From Saccharopolyspora elongata (GTDB lineage: Bacteria > Actinomycetota > Actinomycetes > Mycobacteriales > Pseudonocardiaceae): a stretch of 64,000 nucleotides of DNA. The notes under the pieces are model-generated. The model saw only the letters and a list, made by a program, of their open reading frames with translations. It did not search any database and was not told the DNA's origin. The translations under genes and the position numbers were made by a program. Below, in pieces: positions 17,067 through 25,970 of the stretch (positions are counted from its first letter, which is position 1; each line of letters starts with the position of its first letter). The DNA lies in assembly GCF_004348985.1 (NCBI RefSeq), contig NZ_SMKW01000020.1:1-64000 (forward strand), written 5' to 3'.

Positions 17067-17825
17067 TCACGCGGCCGGCGCGTCCACCACCTGCATCAGC
17101 CGCTGTTCCGGGGCCACCGCCTGCAGCCCCATCTCGCGCAGCGCCGCCCAGATCGTGACCTGGTTGGCCGTCAGCACCGGCTTGCCCAGCTCCTGCTCCA
17201 GCGGCCCGATGATGTCGTAGGTCGGCAGGTTGGTGCAGCTGATGAACATCGCCTCGGCCTCCGGCCGGTCGACCGAGCGCACGATGTCCACCACCTGCCG
17301 GTAGTTGACCTTCCAGATCTGGCCGAGCAGACCCAGGCCGACGCTGGTGACCACGTCGATCCCGTGCTCGTCGAGGAAACCGTGCAACCGCTCGGTCACG
17401 CTCTCCACGTACGGCGTGGCGATCGCGATCCGGCCGGCGCCCAGCATCTGCAGGGCCTCCACCAGCGCGCCGGAGGCGGTGACCGCGGCCGGCGCACCGG
17501 CCTGCCGCATCACCTCCACCAGCGCGCGCTCCCCCGTCGCCCCGTTCACGAAGCTGCCGGAGGTGCACGCGTAAGCGACCACCTCCGGCTCCGGGACCAG
17601 CAGGTCGCGGGTCGCGCCGTGCACCGCCGCCTCGTCGCTGACCAGGCTGGCCTGCTCGACGGTCACCGGCACCGGCACGAACGCCGTGCGCGTCAAGTAC
17701 AGCGAGACACCCTCTGGGGTCCACCGCCACAGTTCGCGGTCCAACGCCAGGTCGAACGGGGCGATCACTCCCACGCCGCGTTGCGGCTCCGGGCCCGATA
17801 CCGCCCCGAGGAAGTCAGGCGGCAT
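17067..17825 (-). CDS. Maleate isomerase/Asp-Glu racemase superfamily protein with both active-site Cys
   Basis: A 252-residue protein with both expected cysteines: Cys87 in VVAYACTSGSFVNGATG and Cys197 in AMFISCTNLPTYDIIG. This arrangement matches maleate cis-trans isomerase and Asp/hydantoin racemase, which use two Cys on opposite faces of the substrate. The C-terminal GKPVLTANQVTIWAALREMG is shared with the paralog at 16180. ATG 17825 follows a GGGGGAAC Shine-Dalgarno. It sits 11 bases after the DUF3830 gene and is probably co-transcribed with it. The substrate is unknown; a dicarboxylate or malonate derivative is likely. Confidence 0.88.
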   Translation of the reverse strand: MPPDFLGAVSGPEPQRGVGVIAPFDLALDRELWRWTPEGVSLYLTRTAFVPVPVTVEQASLVSDEAAVHGATRDLLVPEPEVVAYACTSGSFVNGATGERALVEVMRQAGAPAAVTASGALVEALQMLGAGRIAIATPYVESVTERLHGFLDEHGIDVVTSVGLGLLGQIWKVNYRQVVDIVRSVDRPEAEAMFISCTNLPTYDIIGPLEQELGKPVLTANQVTIWAALREMGLQAVAPEQRLMQVVDAPAA

Positions 17826-17836
17826 TTGTTCCCCCG

Positions 17837-18331
17837 TCAATCCTGGTAGCGGTCGTAGCGGAGGGTCTCGCCGACGCTGCCGGACCGCCAGACGTCGTTG
17901 CACGCCTCGGCCATCCGGTCCAGCCCCTCCACGATGGTGGCGTACACGTTGCCCGGCACCCAACCCACGTCGCCGTTGAGCAGCAGGTTGTTCCGCCCGT
18001 AGAAGATCGCCAGGTCGATCACGCCGGGCAGCTCGTGGATGTTCTTCTCCTCCTTGAACTGGCGGTCGAGCATGCCGCCGGGGAAGGAGAAGTACACGAC
18101 GTCGCCGGGGATCGGAGTGACCGTCGGGTTCTCCTGACCGGGTTCGTCGGCCGCGAACCGCGGCACCATCGTGTAGATCTCGTTGCGCGCGTACTTGGCG
18201 TGGTGCACCGGTCCGACCTGGGGCAGCGCTTGCCACACGGCTTCGCAGGTGCGGGGGGCGTCCTTGTCCAGCAGCTCCGCCACGCAGGACACACCGCGCT
18301 TTTCCAGCGTGATCGACAGGTACCTGGGCAT
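17837..18331 (-). CDS. DUF3830 family protein (cyclophilin-like fold)
   Basis: A 164-residue soluble protein matching the DUF3830 pattern: PRYLSITLEKRGVSCVAELL, then PRTCEAVWQALPQ, HHAKYARNEIYTMVP and PGDVVYFSFPG. The family has a cyclophilin-like barrel and is often encoded next to Asp/Glu racemase-superfamily enzymes and amidases. Its biochemical role is not established. Its gene leads the unit with the isomerase at 17067, with a GntR palindrome about 100 bases upstream of its start. Confidence 0.85.
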   Translation of the reverse strand: MPRYLSITLEKRGVSCVAELLDKDAPRTCEAVWQALPQVGPVHHAKYARNEIYTMVPRFAADEPGQENPTVTPIPGDVVYFSFPGGMLDRQFKEEKNIHELPGVIDLAIFYGRNNLLLNGDVGWVPGNVYATIVEGLDRMAEACNDVWRSGSVGETLRYDRYQD

Positions 18332-18434
18332 CGTGATCTTCCGTTCGCAGGAGTGGGGACTGTTGACTCATCTCCTCCGGTCCCGGCCCCGCCGCGCGTG
18401 GTCGGGAATCGCCTCGGTCGCCGAGGGTACCCGT

Positions 18435-18450
18435 GGATTGTTGACAATCC
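18435..18450. promoter_or_regulatory. GntR operator 3 (GGATTGT-TG-ACAATCC)
   Basis: The longest of the three copies, with 7-bp perfect arms, in the 259-base gap between the DUF3830 gene (minus) and the 2-hydroxyacid dehydrogenase (plus). It may serve both directions. The rest of this gap shows no gene. Confidence 0.75.
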
Positions 18451-18590
18451 TACGAACGCTTCATAGCGTGTCAATGCCCCGTACCGACGCGGTTTTCCCG
18501 TTCAGCGCGGGCGAAACGAACTCTTAACCCGGCGCGCCCGACGATCACCGCTGCCCGGCCCCCACACCCCACCGCACCTAAGGTCAGGTC

Positions 18591-19568
18591 ATGATCCACC
18601 GCACTCCCACGGTCGTCGTCCTCCACGGCGGGACCCCACCGGCGGAAATGGCCCGCATCCAAGCCCACGCCGAGCTGCGCTACGCCGACGCCGACCAACT
18701 GGCCGACGCGCTGCCCGGCGCCGACGTGCTGTTCGTCTGGGCCTTCCGCTCCGAGGCCGTCACCGACGCCTGGCCCCGCGCCGACGCCCTCCGCTGGGTG
18801 CACGCCGCCAGCGCCGGAGTCGACCGCCTGCTGTTCCCCGCGCTGCAGGACTCCGACGTGCTGCTGACCAACTCCCGCGGCGTCTTCGACCGCCCGATGG
18901 CCGAATACGTGCTCGCCACCGTGCTCGCCTTCGCCAAGGACCTGCACACCACGCTGCGGCTGCAGGACCGCAAGCAGTGGCAGCACCGCGTGACCGAACG
19001 CGTCGCGGGCAAATCCGCCCTCGTCGTGGGCACCGGACCGATCGGCCGCGCCATCGCCCGCCAGCTCACCGCCGCCGGGCTCACCGTGTCCGGCGCCGGA
19101 CGCGTCGGGCGCAGCGACGACCCCGACTTCGGAGACGTGCACGCCTCCAGCGACCTCTCCCACGTCATCGGCGCCTTCGACTACGTCGTGCTCGCCGCCC
19201 CGCTGACCGAGCAGACCAAGGGACTCGTCGACGCCGAGGTCCTCGCCCACTGCCGGCCCACCGCACGGCTGATCAACGTCGGCCGCGGCGAACTCGTCGT
19301 CGAAACCGACCTCATCGCCGCCCTGCGAGCCGGGCAACTGGGCGGCGCCGCCCTGGACGTCTTCGACACCGAACCACTGCCGGAGACCTCGCCGCTGTGG
19401 GAGATGCCCAACGTGCTCGTCTCCCCGCACATGTCCGGCGACACCATCGGCTGGGTCGACGAACTCGTCGACCTGTTCCTCGAGAACCTGCGCAGCTACA
19501 CCGACGGCACGCAGCTGCGCAACGTGGTCGACAAGCAACGGGGTTACATCAGCGGAACGGAGCACTGA
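18591..19568 (+). CDS. D-2-hydroxyacid dehydrogenase (NAD-dependent)
   Basis: A 325-residue D-isomer-specific 2-hydroxyacid dehydrogenase. It has the Rossmann motif ALVVGTGPIGRAIARQL, catalytic Arg in LINVGRGELVVE, the Glu in LDVFDTEPLPETSPLW, and the His in VLVSPHMSGDTIGW. It would interconvert a 2-oxoacid and the D-2-hydroxyacid. The nearest type is the GhrA/hydroxypyruvate-reductase-like group. The stop overlaps the amidase start (TGATG), so the two are translationally coupled. It is divergent from DUF3830 and shares an intergenic region with a GntR operator. Confidence 0.92.
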   Translation: MIHRTPTVVVLHGGTPPAEMARIQAHAELRYADADQLADALPGADVLFVWAFRSEAVTDAWPRADALRWVHAASAGVDRLLFPALQDSDVLLTNSRGVFDRPMAEYVLATVLAFAKDLHTTLRLQDRKQWQHRVTERVAGKSALVVGTGPIGRAIARQLTAAGLTVSGAGRVGRSDDPDFGDVHASSDLSHVIGAFDYVVLAAPLTEQTKGLVDAEVLAHCRPTARLINVGRGELVVETDLIAALRAGQLGGAALDVFDTEPLPETSPLWEMPNVLVSPHMSGDTIGWVDELVDLFLENLRSYTDGTQLRNVVDKQRGYISGTEH

Positions 19569-20986
19569 TGGCGAACACGCACCCGGCCGAACGCACGGTC
19601 GCCGACCTCACCGCCACCGAACTGCTCGCCGCCTACGCCGCGGGCGAGCTGTCCCCGGTGGAGGCGACCGAGGCCGCGCTGCGCCGCATCGCCGACGCCG
19701 ACCCGGCCGTCAACGCCTACTGCCTGGTCGACGCCGACCGCGCGATCGACCAGGCCAGAGCATCCGAAAAGCGGTGGCACCGCGGCGAACCCGCCGGGCG
19801 CCTCGACGGCGTGCCGACCTCGATCAAGGACATCTTCCTCACCGAGCACTGGCCGACGCTGCGCGGCTCCCGAACCGTCGACCCGCACCAGCAGTGGACC
19901 ACCGACGCACCCTCCGTCGCCCGCCTCCGCAAGCACAACGCCGTGTTCGTCGGCAAGACCACCACGCCGGAACTGGCGTGGAAGGGCGTCACCGACAGCC
20001 CGCTGCAAGGCATCACCCGCAACCCGTGGGACCCCACCCGCACCGCCGGCGGCTCCAGCGGCGGCGCCGCCGCGGCCGTCGCGCTGGGCATGGCGCCCCT
20101 GGCCATCGGCACCGACGGCGGCGGATCCGTGCGCATCCCCGCCGCGTTCTGCGGCATCGTCGCCCTCAAAGCCACCTACGGCCGGATCCCGCACTACCCC
20201 GCCAGCCCCTACGGCACCCTCGCCCACGCCGGACCGATGACCGGCACCGTCACCGAGACCGCGCTGATGCTCGACGTGCTGTCCGAACCGGACAGCCGCG
20301 ACTGGTCCGCGCTGGAACCACCGAGCACGTCCTTCCTGGACGGACTCGACTCCGGAGTGCGCGGCCTGCGCATCGCGATCAGCCTCGACCTCGGCTTCGG
20401 CACCCCCGTCGACCCCGAGGTGGCCCGCGCGATCACCGCCGCCGCCCGCACCTTCGAAGAACTCGGCGCCGTCGTCGAGCAGGTCGACCCCGGCATCACC
20501 GACCCCGTCGAGGACTTCCACGTGCTGTGGTTCGCCGGTGCCGCCAAGTCCGTCGAACACCTCACCCCCGAACAGCGCGAACTGCTCGACCCCGGGCTGC
20601 ACGAGATCTGTCGGCAAGGCCTCACCTACTCCGCGCAGGACTACCTCGAAGCCACCAACACCCGGATGCTGCTGGGCCAGCGCATGGGCGCCTTCCACCA
20701 GACCTACGACCTGCTGCTGACCCCGACCGTGCCGATCCCGGCGTTCGAAGCGGGCCTGGAAGTCCCGCCCGGCTCCCCCCACCCGCGCTGGACCAGCTGG
20801 ACCCCGTTCACCTACCCGTTCAACATGACCCAGCAACCGGCCATCAACGTCCCCTGCGGGAACACCACCGACGGGCTGCCGATCGGCCTGCAGATCATCG
20901 GCCCCCGCCACGCCGACGCCAAGGTCCTCCGCGCCGCCCGCGCCTACGAGCAGACCCAGCCCCGGCTCCGCCCGCACACCCCCTGA
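19568..20986 (+). CDS. Amidase signature family enzyme
   Basis: A 472-residue amidase-signature protein with the Ser-cisSer-Lys triad. Lys is in DGVPTSIKDIFLT, and the two Ser lie in the Gly/Ser-rich loop RTAGGSSGGAAAAVALGMAP and in GTDGGGSVRIPAAFCGIVAL. The C-terminus has the usual QPAINVPCGNTTDGLPIGLQ. It hydrolyses a carboxamide to an acid and ammonia. Coupling to the hydroxyacid dehydrogenase by TGATG overlap, and proximity to maleate-isomerase-like genes, suggest release of a dicarboxylate from an amide or ring-opened heterocycle. The exact substrate is not readable. Confidence 0.93.
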   Translation: MANTHPAERTVADLTATELLAAYAAGELSPVEATEAALRRIADADPAVNAYCLVDADRAIDQARASEKRWHRGEPAGRLDGVPTSIKDIFLTEHWPTLRGSRTVDPHQQWTTDAPSVARLRKHNAVFVGKTTTPELAWKGVTDSPLQGITRNPWDPTRTAGGSSGGAAAAVALGMAPLAIGTDGGGSVRIPAAFCGIVALKATYGRIPHYPASPYGTLAHAGPMTGTVTETALMLDVLSEPDSRDWSALEPPSTSFLDGLDSGVRGLRIAISLDLGFGTPVDPEVARAITAAARTFEELGAVVEQVDPGITDPVEDFHVLWFAGAAKSVEHLTPEQRELLDPGLHEICRQGLTYSAQDYLEATNTRMLLGQRMGAFHQTYDLLLTPTVPIPAFEAGLEVPPGSPHPRWTSWTPFTYPFNMTQQPAINVPCGNTTDGLPIGLQIIGPRHADAKVLRAARAYEQTQPRLRPHTP

Positions 20987-20994
20987 ATCCGTCA

Positions 20995-21999
20995 TCACGC
21001 CAGCGACAGCATGGTGGCGAAGCCCAGCGCCGTCACCAGCAGAGTGGAACAAGCCGCCAGCGCAAAGGCCTTCGGCCCGTTGCGCAGCAACGCCTTGACC
21101 CGCACTCCGAAACCCAGCGCGAACAACGCACCCGCCAGCAGCAGCGTGGTCAACTGCTTCCCACCATCGAGCACCACGACCGGCAGCACATCCACGCTGC
21201 GCACCGCCACCGCGACCAGGAACCCGAGCACGAACAACGGCATCACCGGCGGACGCTCACCACCGGCCGCACCACGCCGCCGGCGCTCCACCAGGCTGAC
21301 CGCGGTCACCATCGGCGCCAGCAACACCACCCTGCTCAGCTTGACGACCACCGCGACCGCCACCGCCGCACCGCCCGCCGGCGACGCGGCCGCCACCACC
21401 TGCGCCACCTCGTGCACGCTCCCACCGGCGATCCGGCCGATCTCATCGGCCGACAACCCCATCCCGGCGGCCATCGCAGGCAACGCCAGCATCGCGATCG
21501 TCCCGAACACCGTCACCATCGCCACGCTCGTGGCCACGTCCTCGTCCTCGCGCTCGACGACGCTCTCCATCGCCGCCACCGCCGACGCACCGCAGATCGA
21601 GAACCCCGTCGCCACCAGCACCGACAACCCGCGCGGCACCCGCATCAACCGGCCGATGAGCAACGTCCCCAGAAACGTCAGCCCCACGATCAGCAACACC
21701 GCCACGACGGTGCCCGCCCCCAGCCCCAGCACCTGCGAAACCGACAGCTGCAAACCCAGCAGCACCACCCCGACGCGCAACAGCTTCTTCGTCGCCCACG
21801 CGATGCCCGGCCGCGTCGCCTCCGGAAAGCCCGGCACGTTCCCGGCCACGATGCCCAGCACCACCGCAGCGGTCAACTCACTCACCGCCGGGACCAGCCC
21901 GGACACCACCAAGGACACCGCGACCGCCGCGCCGGTCACCACCAGCCCCGGCCACAACGCACCGACACCCGACTGCTGCGAGCTGAACGTCTTCGTCAC
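20995..21999 (-). CDS. YeiH/UPF0324 family putative sulfate/sulfite exporter
   Basis: A roughly 334-residue membrane protein with about ten hydrophobic segments: ALWPGLVVTGAAVAVSLVVS, LLRVGVVLLGLQLSVSQVLG and GLSVLVATGFSICGASAVAA, the last a YeiH-family signature. IAGGSVHEVAQVVAAASPAG is also diagnostic. It would export a small oxyanion or sulfonate. GTG 21999 is chosen; upstream in-frame codons to 22107 lack family similarity and would overlap the regulator's promoter. Divergent from a LysR gene 136 bases away, the same pairing seen for yeiH/yeiE in enterobacteria. Confidence 0.9.
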   Translation of the reverse strand: MTKTFSSQQSGVGALWPGLVVTGAAVAVSLVVSGLVPAVSELTAAVVLGIVAGNVPGFPEATRPGIAWATKKLLRVGVVLLGLQLSVSQVLGLGAGTVVAVLLIVGLTFLGTLLIGRLMRVPRGLSVLVATGFSICGASAVAAMESVVEREDEDVATSVAMVTVFGTIAMLALPAMAAGMGLSADEIGRIAGGSVHEVAQVVAAASPAGGAAVAVAVVVKLSRVVLLAPMVTAVSLVERRRRGAAGGERPPVMPLFVLGFLVAVAVRSVDVLPVVVLDGGKQLTTLLLAGALFALGFGVRVKALLRNGPKAFALAACSTLLVTALGFATMLSLA

Positions 22000-22135
22000 C
22001 AGTACAGGCTCGCCACCAGGACACCCGCGCAGTAGCCGTGATCTGCACAGGACGTCATAGCCGAAGTGCATGCCCCACCAGCACGGAAACCGGTGGCCGA
22101 CCGGCACCGCCTGGCCACCGACCTATCCTTGGGGC

Positions 22136-23050
22136 ATGGCTCCGCCCGACCCCGAATCGCTCCGGCTGCTGGTCCTCATCGGTGAACTAGGCAGCATCGG
22201 GGCCGCCGCGGCCGAACTGCGCATCAGCCAGCCCTCCGCCAGCAAGCGGCTCAGCAGGCTGGAACGCCAGCTCGCCCTCCCGCTGGTGGAACGCACCCGC
22301 CAGGGCTGCACGCTCACCCCCGCCGGAGCCATGGTCTGCGACTGGGCCAGGAAAGTCCTCGCCCACATCGACGGCCTGATGAACGGCGTGCGCGCCCTGC
22401 GCGCCCAGCACGAAGCCAAGCTCCGCGTCGCCGCCAGCATGACCATCGCCGAATACCTCGCGCCCCGATGGATCAGCCGGCTCCGCGCCGCCCTCCCCGA
22501 CGTGCCCCTCGAACTCGACGTGGCCAACTCCCTGGCCGTCGCCGAAGCCGTCCGCCACGGCCACGCCGACCTCGGCTTCATCGAAACCCCGGTGCCACCC
22601 GAAGGCGTCTCGGTCCGGTTCGTCACCCGCGACCGCATGGTCGTCGTCGCCCCGCCCGAACACCCCTGGGCCAGGCTGCGCCGCCCGCTGACCGCCACCG
22701 AACTCGCCGCCACCCCGCTGATCGTGCGCGAACACGGCTCCGGAACCCGCGAAACCCTCCATCGCGCACTCGTCGAAGTCGGCGCCGAGCCCGTCACCCC
22801 GCTGCTCGAACTCCGCTCCACCACCGCCGTGCGCAACTCCGTCGTCGCCGGCGCCGGCCCCGCGGTCCTCAGCGTCCTCGCCGTCGCCACCGACCTGGCC
22901 GAACAACGCCTCGTCGACGTGCCCGCCACGGGCCTCGACCTACACCGACCGCTGCACGCGGTCTGGCGCGCCGGACTCCAGCTCGCCGGACCGGCCGCCG
23001 CCCTGCTGGCCATCGCCATGCGCACCCCGGAAACCGGCTCCGCCGCCTGA
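22136..23050 (+). CDS. LysR-family regulator
   Basis: A 304-residue LysR regulator. The helix-turn-helix lies at LRLLVLIGELGSIGAAAAEL and RISQPSASKRLSRLERQLAL. The effector domain has LRVAASMTIAEYLAPRWISR and AEAVRHGHADLGFIETPVP. ATG 22136 is used because the helix-turn-helix starts within ten residues. It is divergent from the YeiH exporter, so it very likely controls that gene, with the binding site expected in 22000-22135. Confidence 0.93.
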   Translation: MAPPDPESLRLLVLIGELGSIGAAAAELRISQPSASKRLSRLERQLALPLVERTRQGCTLTPAGAMVCDWARKVLAHIDGLMNGVRALRAQHEAKLRVAASMTIAEYLAPRWISRLRAALPDVPLELDVANSLAVAEAVRHGHADLGFIETPVPPEGVSVRFVTRDRMVVVAPPEHPWARLRRPLTATELAATPLIVREHGSGTRETLHRALVEVGAEPVTPLLELRSTTAVRNSVVAGAGPAVLSVLAVATDLAEQRLVDVPATGLDLHRPLHAVWRAGLQLAGPAAALLAIAMRTPETGSAA

Positions 23051-23129
23051 CGGCCCGCTACAGAGCCCGTTCTGGCTGTGATGGCCTGGATGTTGCAGGT
23101 CAGGGTTCTAAGCGAGTCCTCCGCAGGCT

Positions 23130-24572
23130 CTACTCGTCGTCCCAGGCCGACATCACGTGCTTGATCCGGCTGTACTCCTCCAGCCCGTAGCGGCCGAAGT
23201 CCCGCGCCGACGCCGAATGCTTGAACCCGCTGTGCGGCATCTCCGCCGCGAACGGGTGGTGCGTGTTGATCCACACCGTCCCGGCCTGCATCCGCCGCGA
23301 CACCCGCATCGCCCGCGCGTGATCACGCGTCCAGATGCTCGACACCAACCCGTAGCGCACCCCGTTGGCCAGCTCCACGGCCTCCTGCTCGCTGTCGAAG
23401 CGCTGCACCGTCAGCACCGGCCCCAGCACCTCGTTCTGCACCAGCTCGTCGTCCTGCTCCACCCCGACGACCACCGTCGCCTCGTGGAAGAACCCGCGCT
23501 CCCCCTTGCGCCGCCCACCCGCGACGATCCGCGCGTGCTCCGGCAACCGCTCCAGATGCGCCTGCACCAATTCCAACTGCCCCAGGCTGTTCAACGGCCC
23601 GAATGCCGCATCCGGGTCCTGCGGCGGCCCCGGCCGCATCGCCTCGGCCCACTCCACCAACGCCGCCACCAGCTCGTCGAACACCTCCGGACCCGCCAGC
23701 ACCCGGCTCGCGGCCGTGCAGCTCTGCCCCGCATTCCCGAAGGCCGCCGCAGCGATCCGCCGCGCCGCCCGCGGCACGTCCGCATCGTCGAACACCACCG
23801 CCGGCGCCTTCCCGCCCAACTGCAGGTGCGCCCGCTTGAGATCGGCCGCCACCGAACCCGCGACCTCCATCCCGGACCGCACCGTGCCGGTGATCGAAAA
23901 CATCCCGGGCACCTCGTGCGCCACCATCGCCCGGCCGCTATCGCGATCCCCGCAGATCAGGTTCAACGCCCCGGCCGGCAGGAAACCGCCCGCGATCTCC
24001 ACCAGCAACGCCGTGCTCACCGGCGTCGTCTCGGCCGGCTTGAGCACCACGGTGTTCCCCGCCGCCAACGCCGGCGCGAACTTCGCCGCCGCCAGCAACA
24101 GCGGATGCGTCCACGACGTGACCTGCGCGCACACGCCGATCGGCTCCCGGCGCGAGAACGACGTGTGCCCCGGCTGGTACTCGCCGCCCGCACCGTCCTC
24201 CTGCACCCGCGCGGCACCCGCGTAGAAGCGGATCAGGTCCACCGCCAACGGCAGCTCGTCATCGCGCACCACCGACCAGGGCTTGCCGGTGTTGCGGCAC
24301 TCCGCGACCACCAGCTCGTCGGCCCGATCCTCGATCGCGTCGGCGACGTCCAGCAACGCCTGCTGCCGCTGCCGAGGCGTCGTCTGCGACCAGGATTCGA
24401 ACGCCGACGCGGCGACCGTCATCACCGCGTCCACATCCATCCACCTCGTCAGCGGAGCGGTGCCGTACTCCTCGCCGGTGCTCGGATCCACCAGCGGCAA
24501 CGTCTCTCCGGCCAGGGTGTCGGCGGGCTCGCCGCCGACGAAGTTGTGCAATTCCAGCGCCGCGGTCAACAA
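23130..24572 (-). CDS. Aldehyde dehydrogenase family protein with substituted catalytic residues
   Basis: A 480-residue protein, closest by pattern to gamma-aminobutyraldehyde dehydrogenases (HNFVGGEPADT, QSCTAASRVLAG, HPFAAEMPHSGFKHSASARD, FGRYGLEEYSRIKHVM). The nucleophile Cys285 is present. The conserved PWN oxyanion segment reads SWTHP, with Thr155 replacing Asn. The conserved Glu base of LELGGK reads LQLGGK, with Gln251. Both substitutions are clear in the DNA. It may have lost dehydrogenase turnover, or act as an esterase or a binding protein. It lies between the LysR gene (convergent) and an MFS gene on the same strand about 100 bases upstream. Confidence 0.88.
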   Translation of the reverse strand: MLTAALELHNFVGGEPADTLAGETLPLVDPSTGEEYGTAPLTRWMDVDAVMTVAASAFESWSQTTPRQRQQALLDVADAIEDRADELVVAECRNTGKPWSVVRDDELPLAVDLIRFYAGAARVQEDGAGGEYQPGHTSFSRREPIGVCAQVTSWTHPLLLAAAKFAPALAAGNTVVLKPAETTPVSTALLVEIAGGFLPAGALNLICGDRDSGRAMVAHEVPGMFSITGTVRSGMEVAGSVAADLKRAHLQLGGKAPAVVFDDADVPRAARRIAAAAFGNAGQSCTAASRVLAGPEVFDELVAALVEWAEAMRPGPPQDPDAAFGPLNSLGQLELVQAHLERLPEHARIVAGGRRKGERGFFHEATVVVGVEQDDELVQNEVLGPVLTVQRFDSEQEAVELANGVRYGLVSSIWTRDHARAMRVSRRMQAGTVWINTHHPFAAEMPHSGFKHSASARDFGRYGLEEYSRIKHVMSAWDDE

Positions 24573-24672
24573 GGGCCTCCATCGCTGAGCCCGACCGTCG
24601 GTGGCCGGTCGGTGCCACGTCCGCCCACCGACCCTAGCTCCCCCGCCGGGCGCGTGTAGGCGGCTCGCCGAG

Positions 24673-25947
24673 TCACGCCTTCACCGGCCGCCTCAACCAC
24701 TGCGCCACGGCGCCCACCGCCATCAGCACCAGCACCGGGGCGAACGCCCAGCGGTACGCCTGCGCCGCGGGCAGCTGCGACACCGCCTGCAGCACCGCGC
24801 CCACCAACAGCTGGACCAGCACGGCCGCGGAGAACCCGCCCATGTTGACCACGCCCGACGCGGTCCCGGACCGGTGCGCCGCGTTGGCCATCCGCGCCCC
24901 GTCGAAGGCCAGCATGGCCCCGCCACCGCCAACACCGACGAGCACCAGCGCCACCACCAGCACCGGCATCGGCAACGTCCCCGGCCAGCCGACCAGCACC
25001 GCCCACACCAGCACCACGACGGAGGACAGGCCCAGGGTGAACCGGTCGCGCCGCTGCGGGCGGCCGGAGATGTACTGGCCCGCGAACCACGAACCCGCGA
25101 TGAACCCGAACACGCTGAGCATCAGCAGCGAACCGACCTCGGCCTGGCCGTGCCCCTGCGACTTCGTCAGCCACGGTCCGCCCCACAGCGTGGTCACCGC
25201 CAGGAACTGCGACATCAGCACGAAGTGCACCCAGAAGGAGTGCTTGGTGCCGCGCTGCGCGACCACGTGGCGCAACGTGTGCCAGACCCGCTCCGGCGAC
25301 TCGGGCGCTTCGTGCTCCGGCCGTGCGTTCGCGGGTTGGTCCCGGATCGCCAGTCCCGCGACCACCGCGAGCACGACCGTCAGCCCGGCCGCGCCGAGGA
25401 ACGTCGGCACCCAGCCCACGCTGTGCAGTGCCAGGCCCAGCGGAAGCGTCGAGACCACCTGTCCCAGGCCGCCCGCCAGCCCGGTCAGGGCCGCGACCTT
25501 GCCGTACCGGTGCGGCGGGAACCAGTGCGCCGCCAGCCGCAGCACGTTGGTGAACATGAAGGCGTCGCCGAAGCCGATGAGCATCCGGCCGGCGATGCCG
25601 CCGATGATCGACCCGGTGAGCGCGAACACCGCCGACCCGACGGCCATCGCGACCATGCCGCCGGTGATCACCTTCCGCGGCCCGAGCCGGTCGGCCAGCA
25701 GCCCCGACGGCACCTGCAGGACCAGGTAGACACCGAGCTGCAGCGCGGAGAACAGCGCCAGGACCGCGGGCCCGGTCTCGAAGCGCTGCAAGGCTTCCGG
25801 TGCCGCCACGCCGAGGCTGGCGCGGTGGAAGAGCGCCGCGCAGTAGCAGAGCGCGCCGACTCCCCACACCAGCCACGCCACCCTCGACGAGCTGGGGCGA
25901 TCACCCTGCTCCCTGACGGGTGGCGCGGTCATGACAGTCTCGGACAC
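24673..25947 (-). CDS. MFS transporter (organic acid/nitrate-sugar-phosphate-like)
   Basis: A 424-residue MFS permease with 12 hydrophobic segments. The loop 2-3 motif is GLLADRLGPRKVITGGMVAM, and the middle has RMLIGFGDAFMFTNVLRLAA and HWFPPHRYGKVAALTGLAGG. It resembles organophosphate:Pi antiporter-like or anion:cation symporter permeases that import organic acids. GTG 25947 is preferred, with GGAGGAG 6 bases upstream; ATG 25932 is the alternative. It is divergent from the GntR gene at 26017, with a CTTGTAT/ATACAAG palindrome between. It probably forms a unit with the aldehyde dehydrogenase-like gene. Confidence 0.92.
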   Translation of the reverse strand: MSETVMTAPPVREQGDRPSSSRVAWLVWGVGALCYCAALFHRASLGVAAPEALQRFETGPAVLALFSALQLGVYLVLQVPSGLLADRLGPRKVITGGMVAMAVGSAVFALTGSIIGGIAGRMLIGFGDAFMFTNVLRLAAHWFPPHRYGKVAALTGLAGGLGQVVSTLPLGLALHSVGWVPTFLGAAGLTVVLAVVAGLAIRDQPANARPEHEAPESPERVWHTLRHVVAQRGTKHSFWVHFVLMSQFLAVTTLWGGPWLTKSQGHGQAEVGSLLMLSVFGFIAGSWFAGQYISGRPQRRDRFTLGLSSVVVLVWAVLVGWPGTLPMPVLVVALVLVGVGGGGAMLAFDGARMANAAHRSGTASGVVNMGGFSAAVLVQLLVGAVLQAVSQLPAAQAYRWAFAPVLVLMAVGAVAQWLRRPVKA

Positions 25948-25970
25948 CGGAAACTCCTCCCCTGGAAAAT

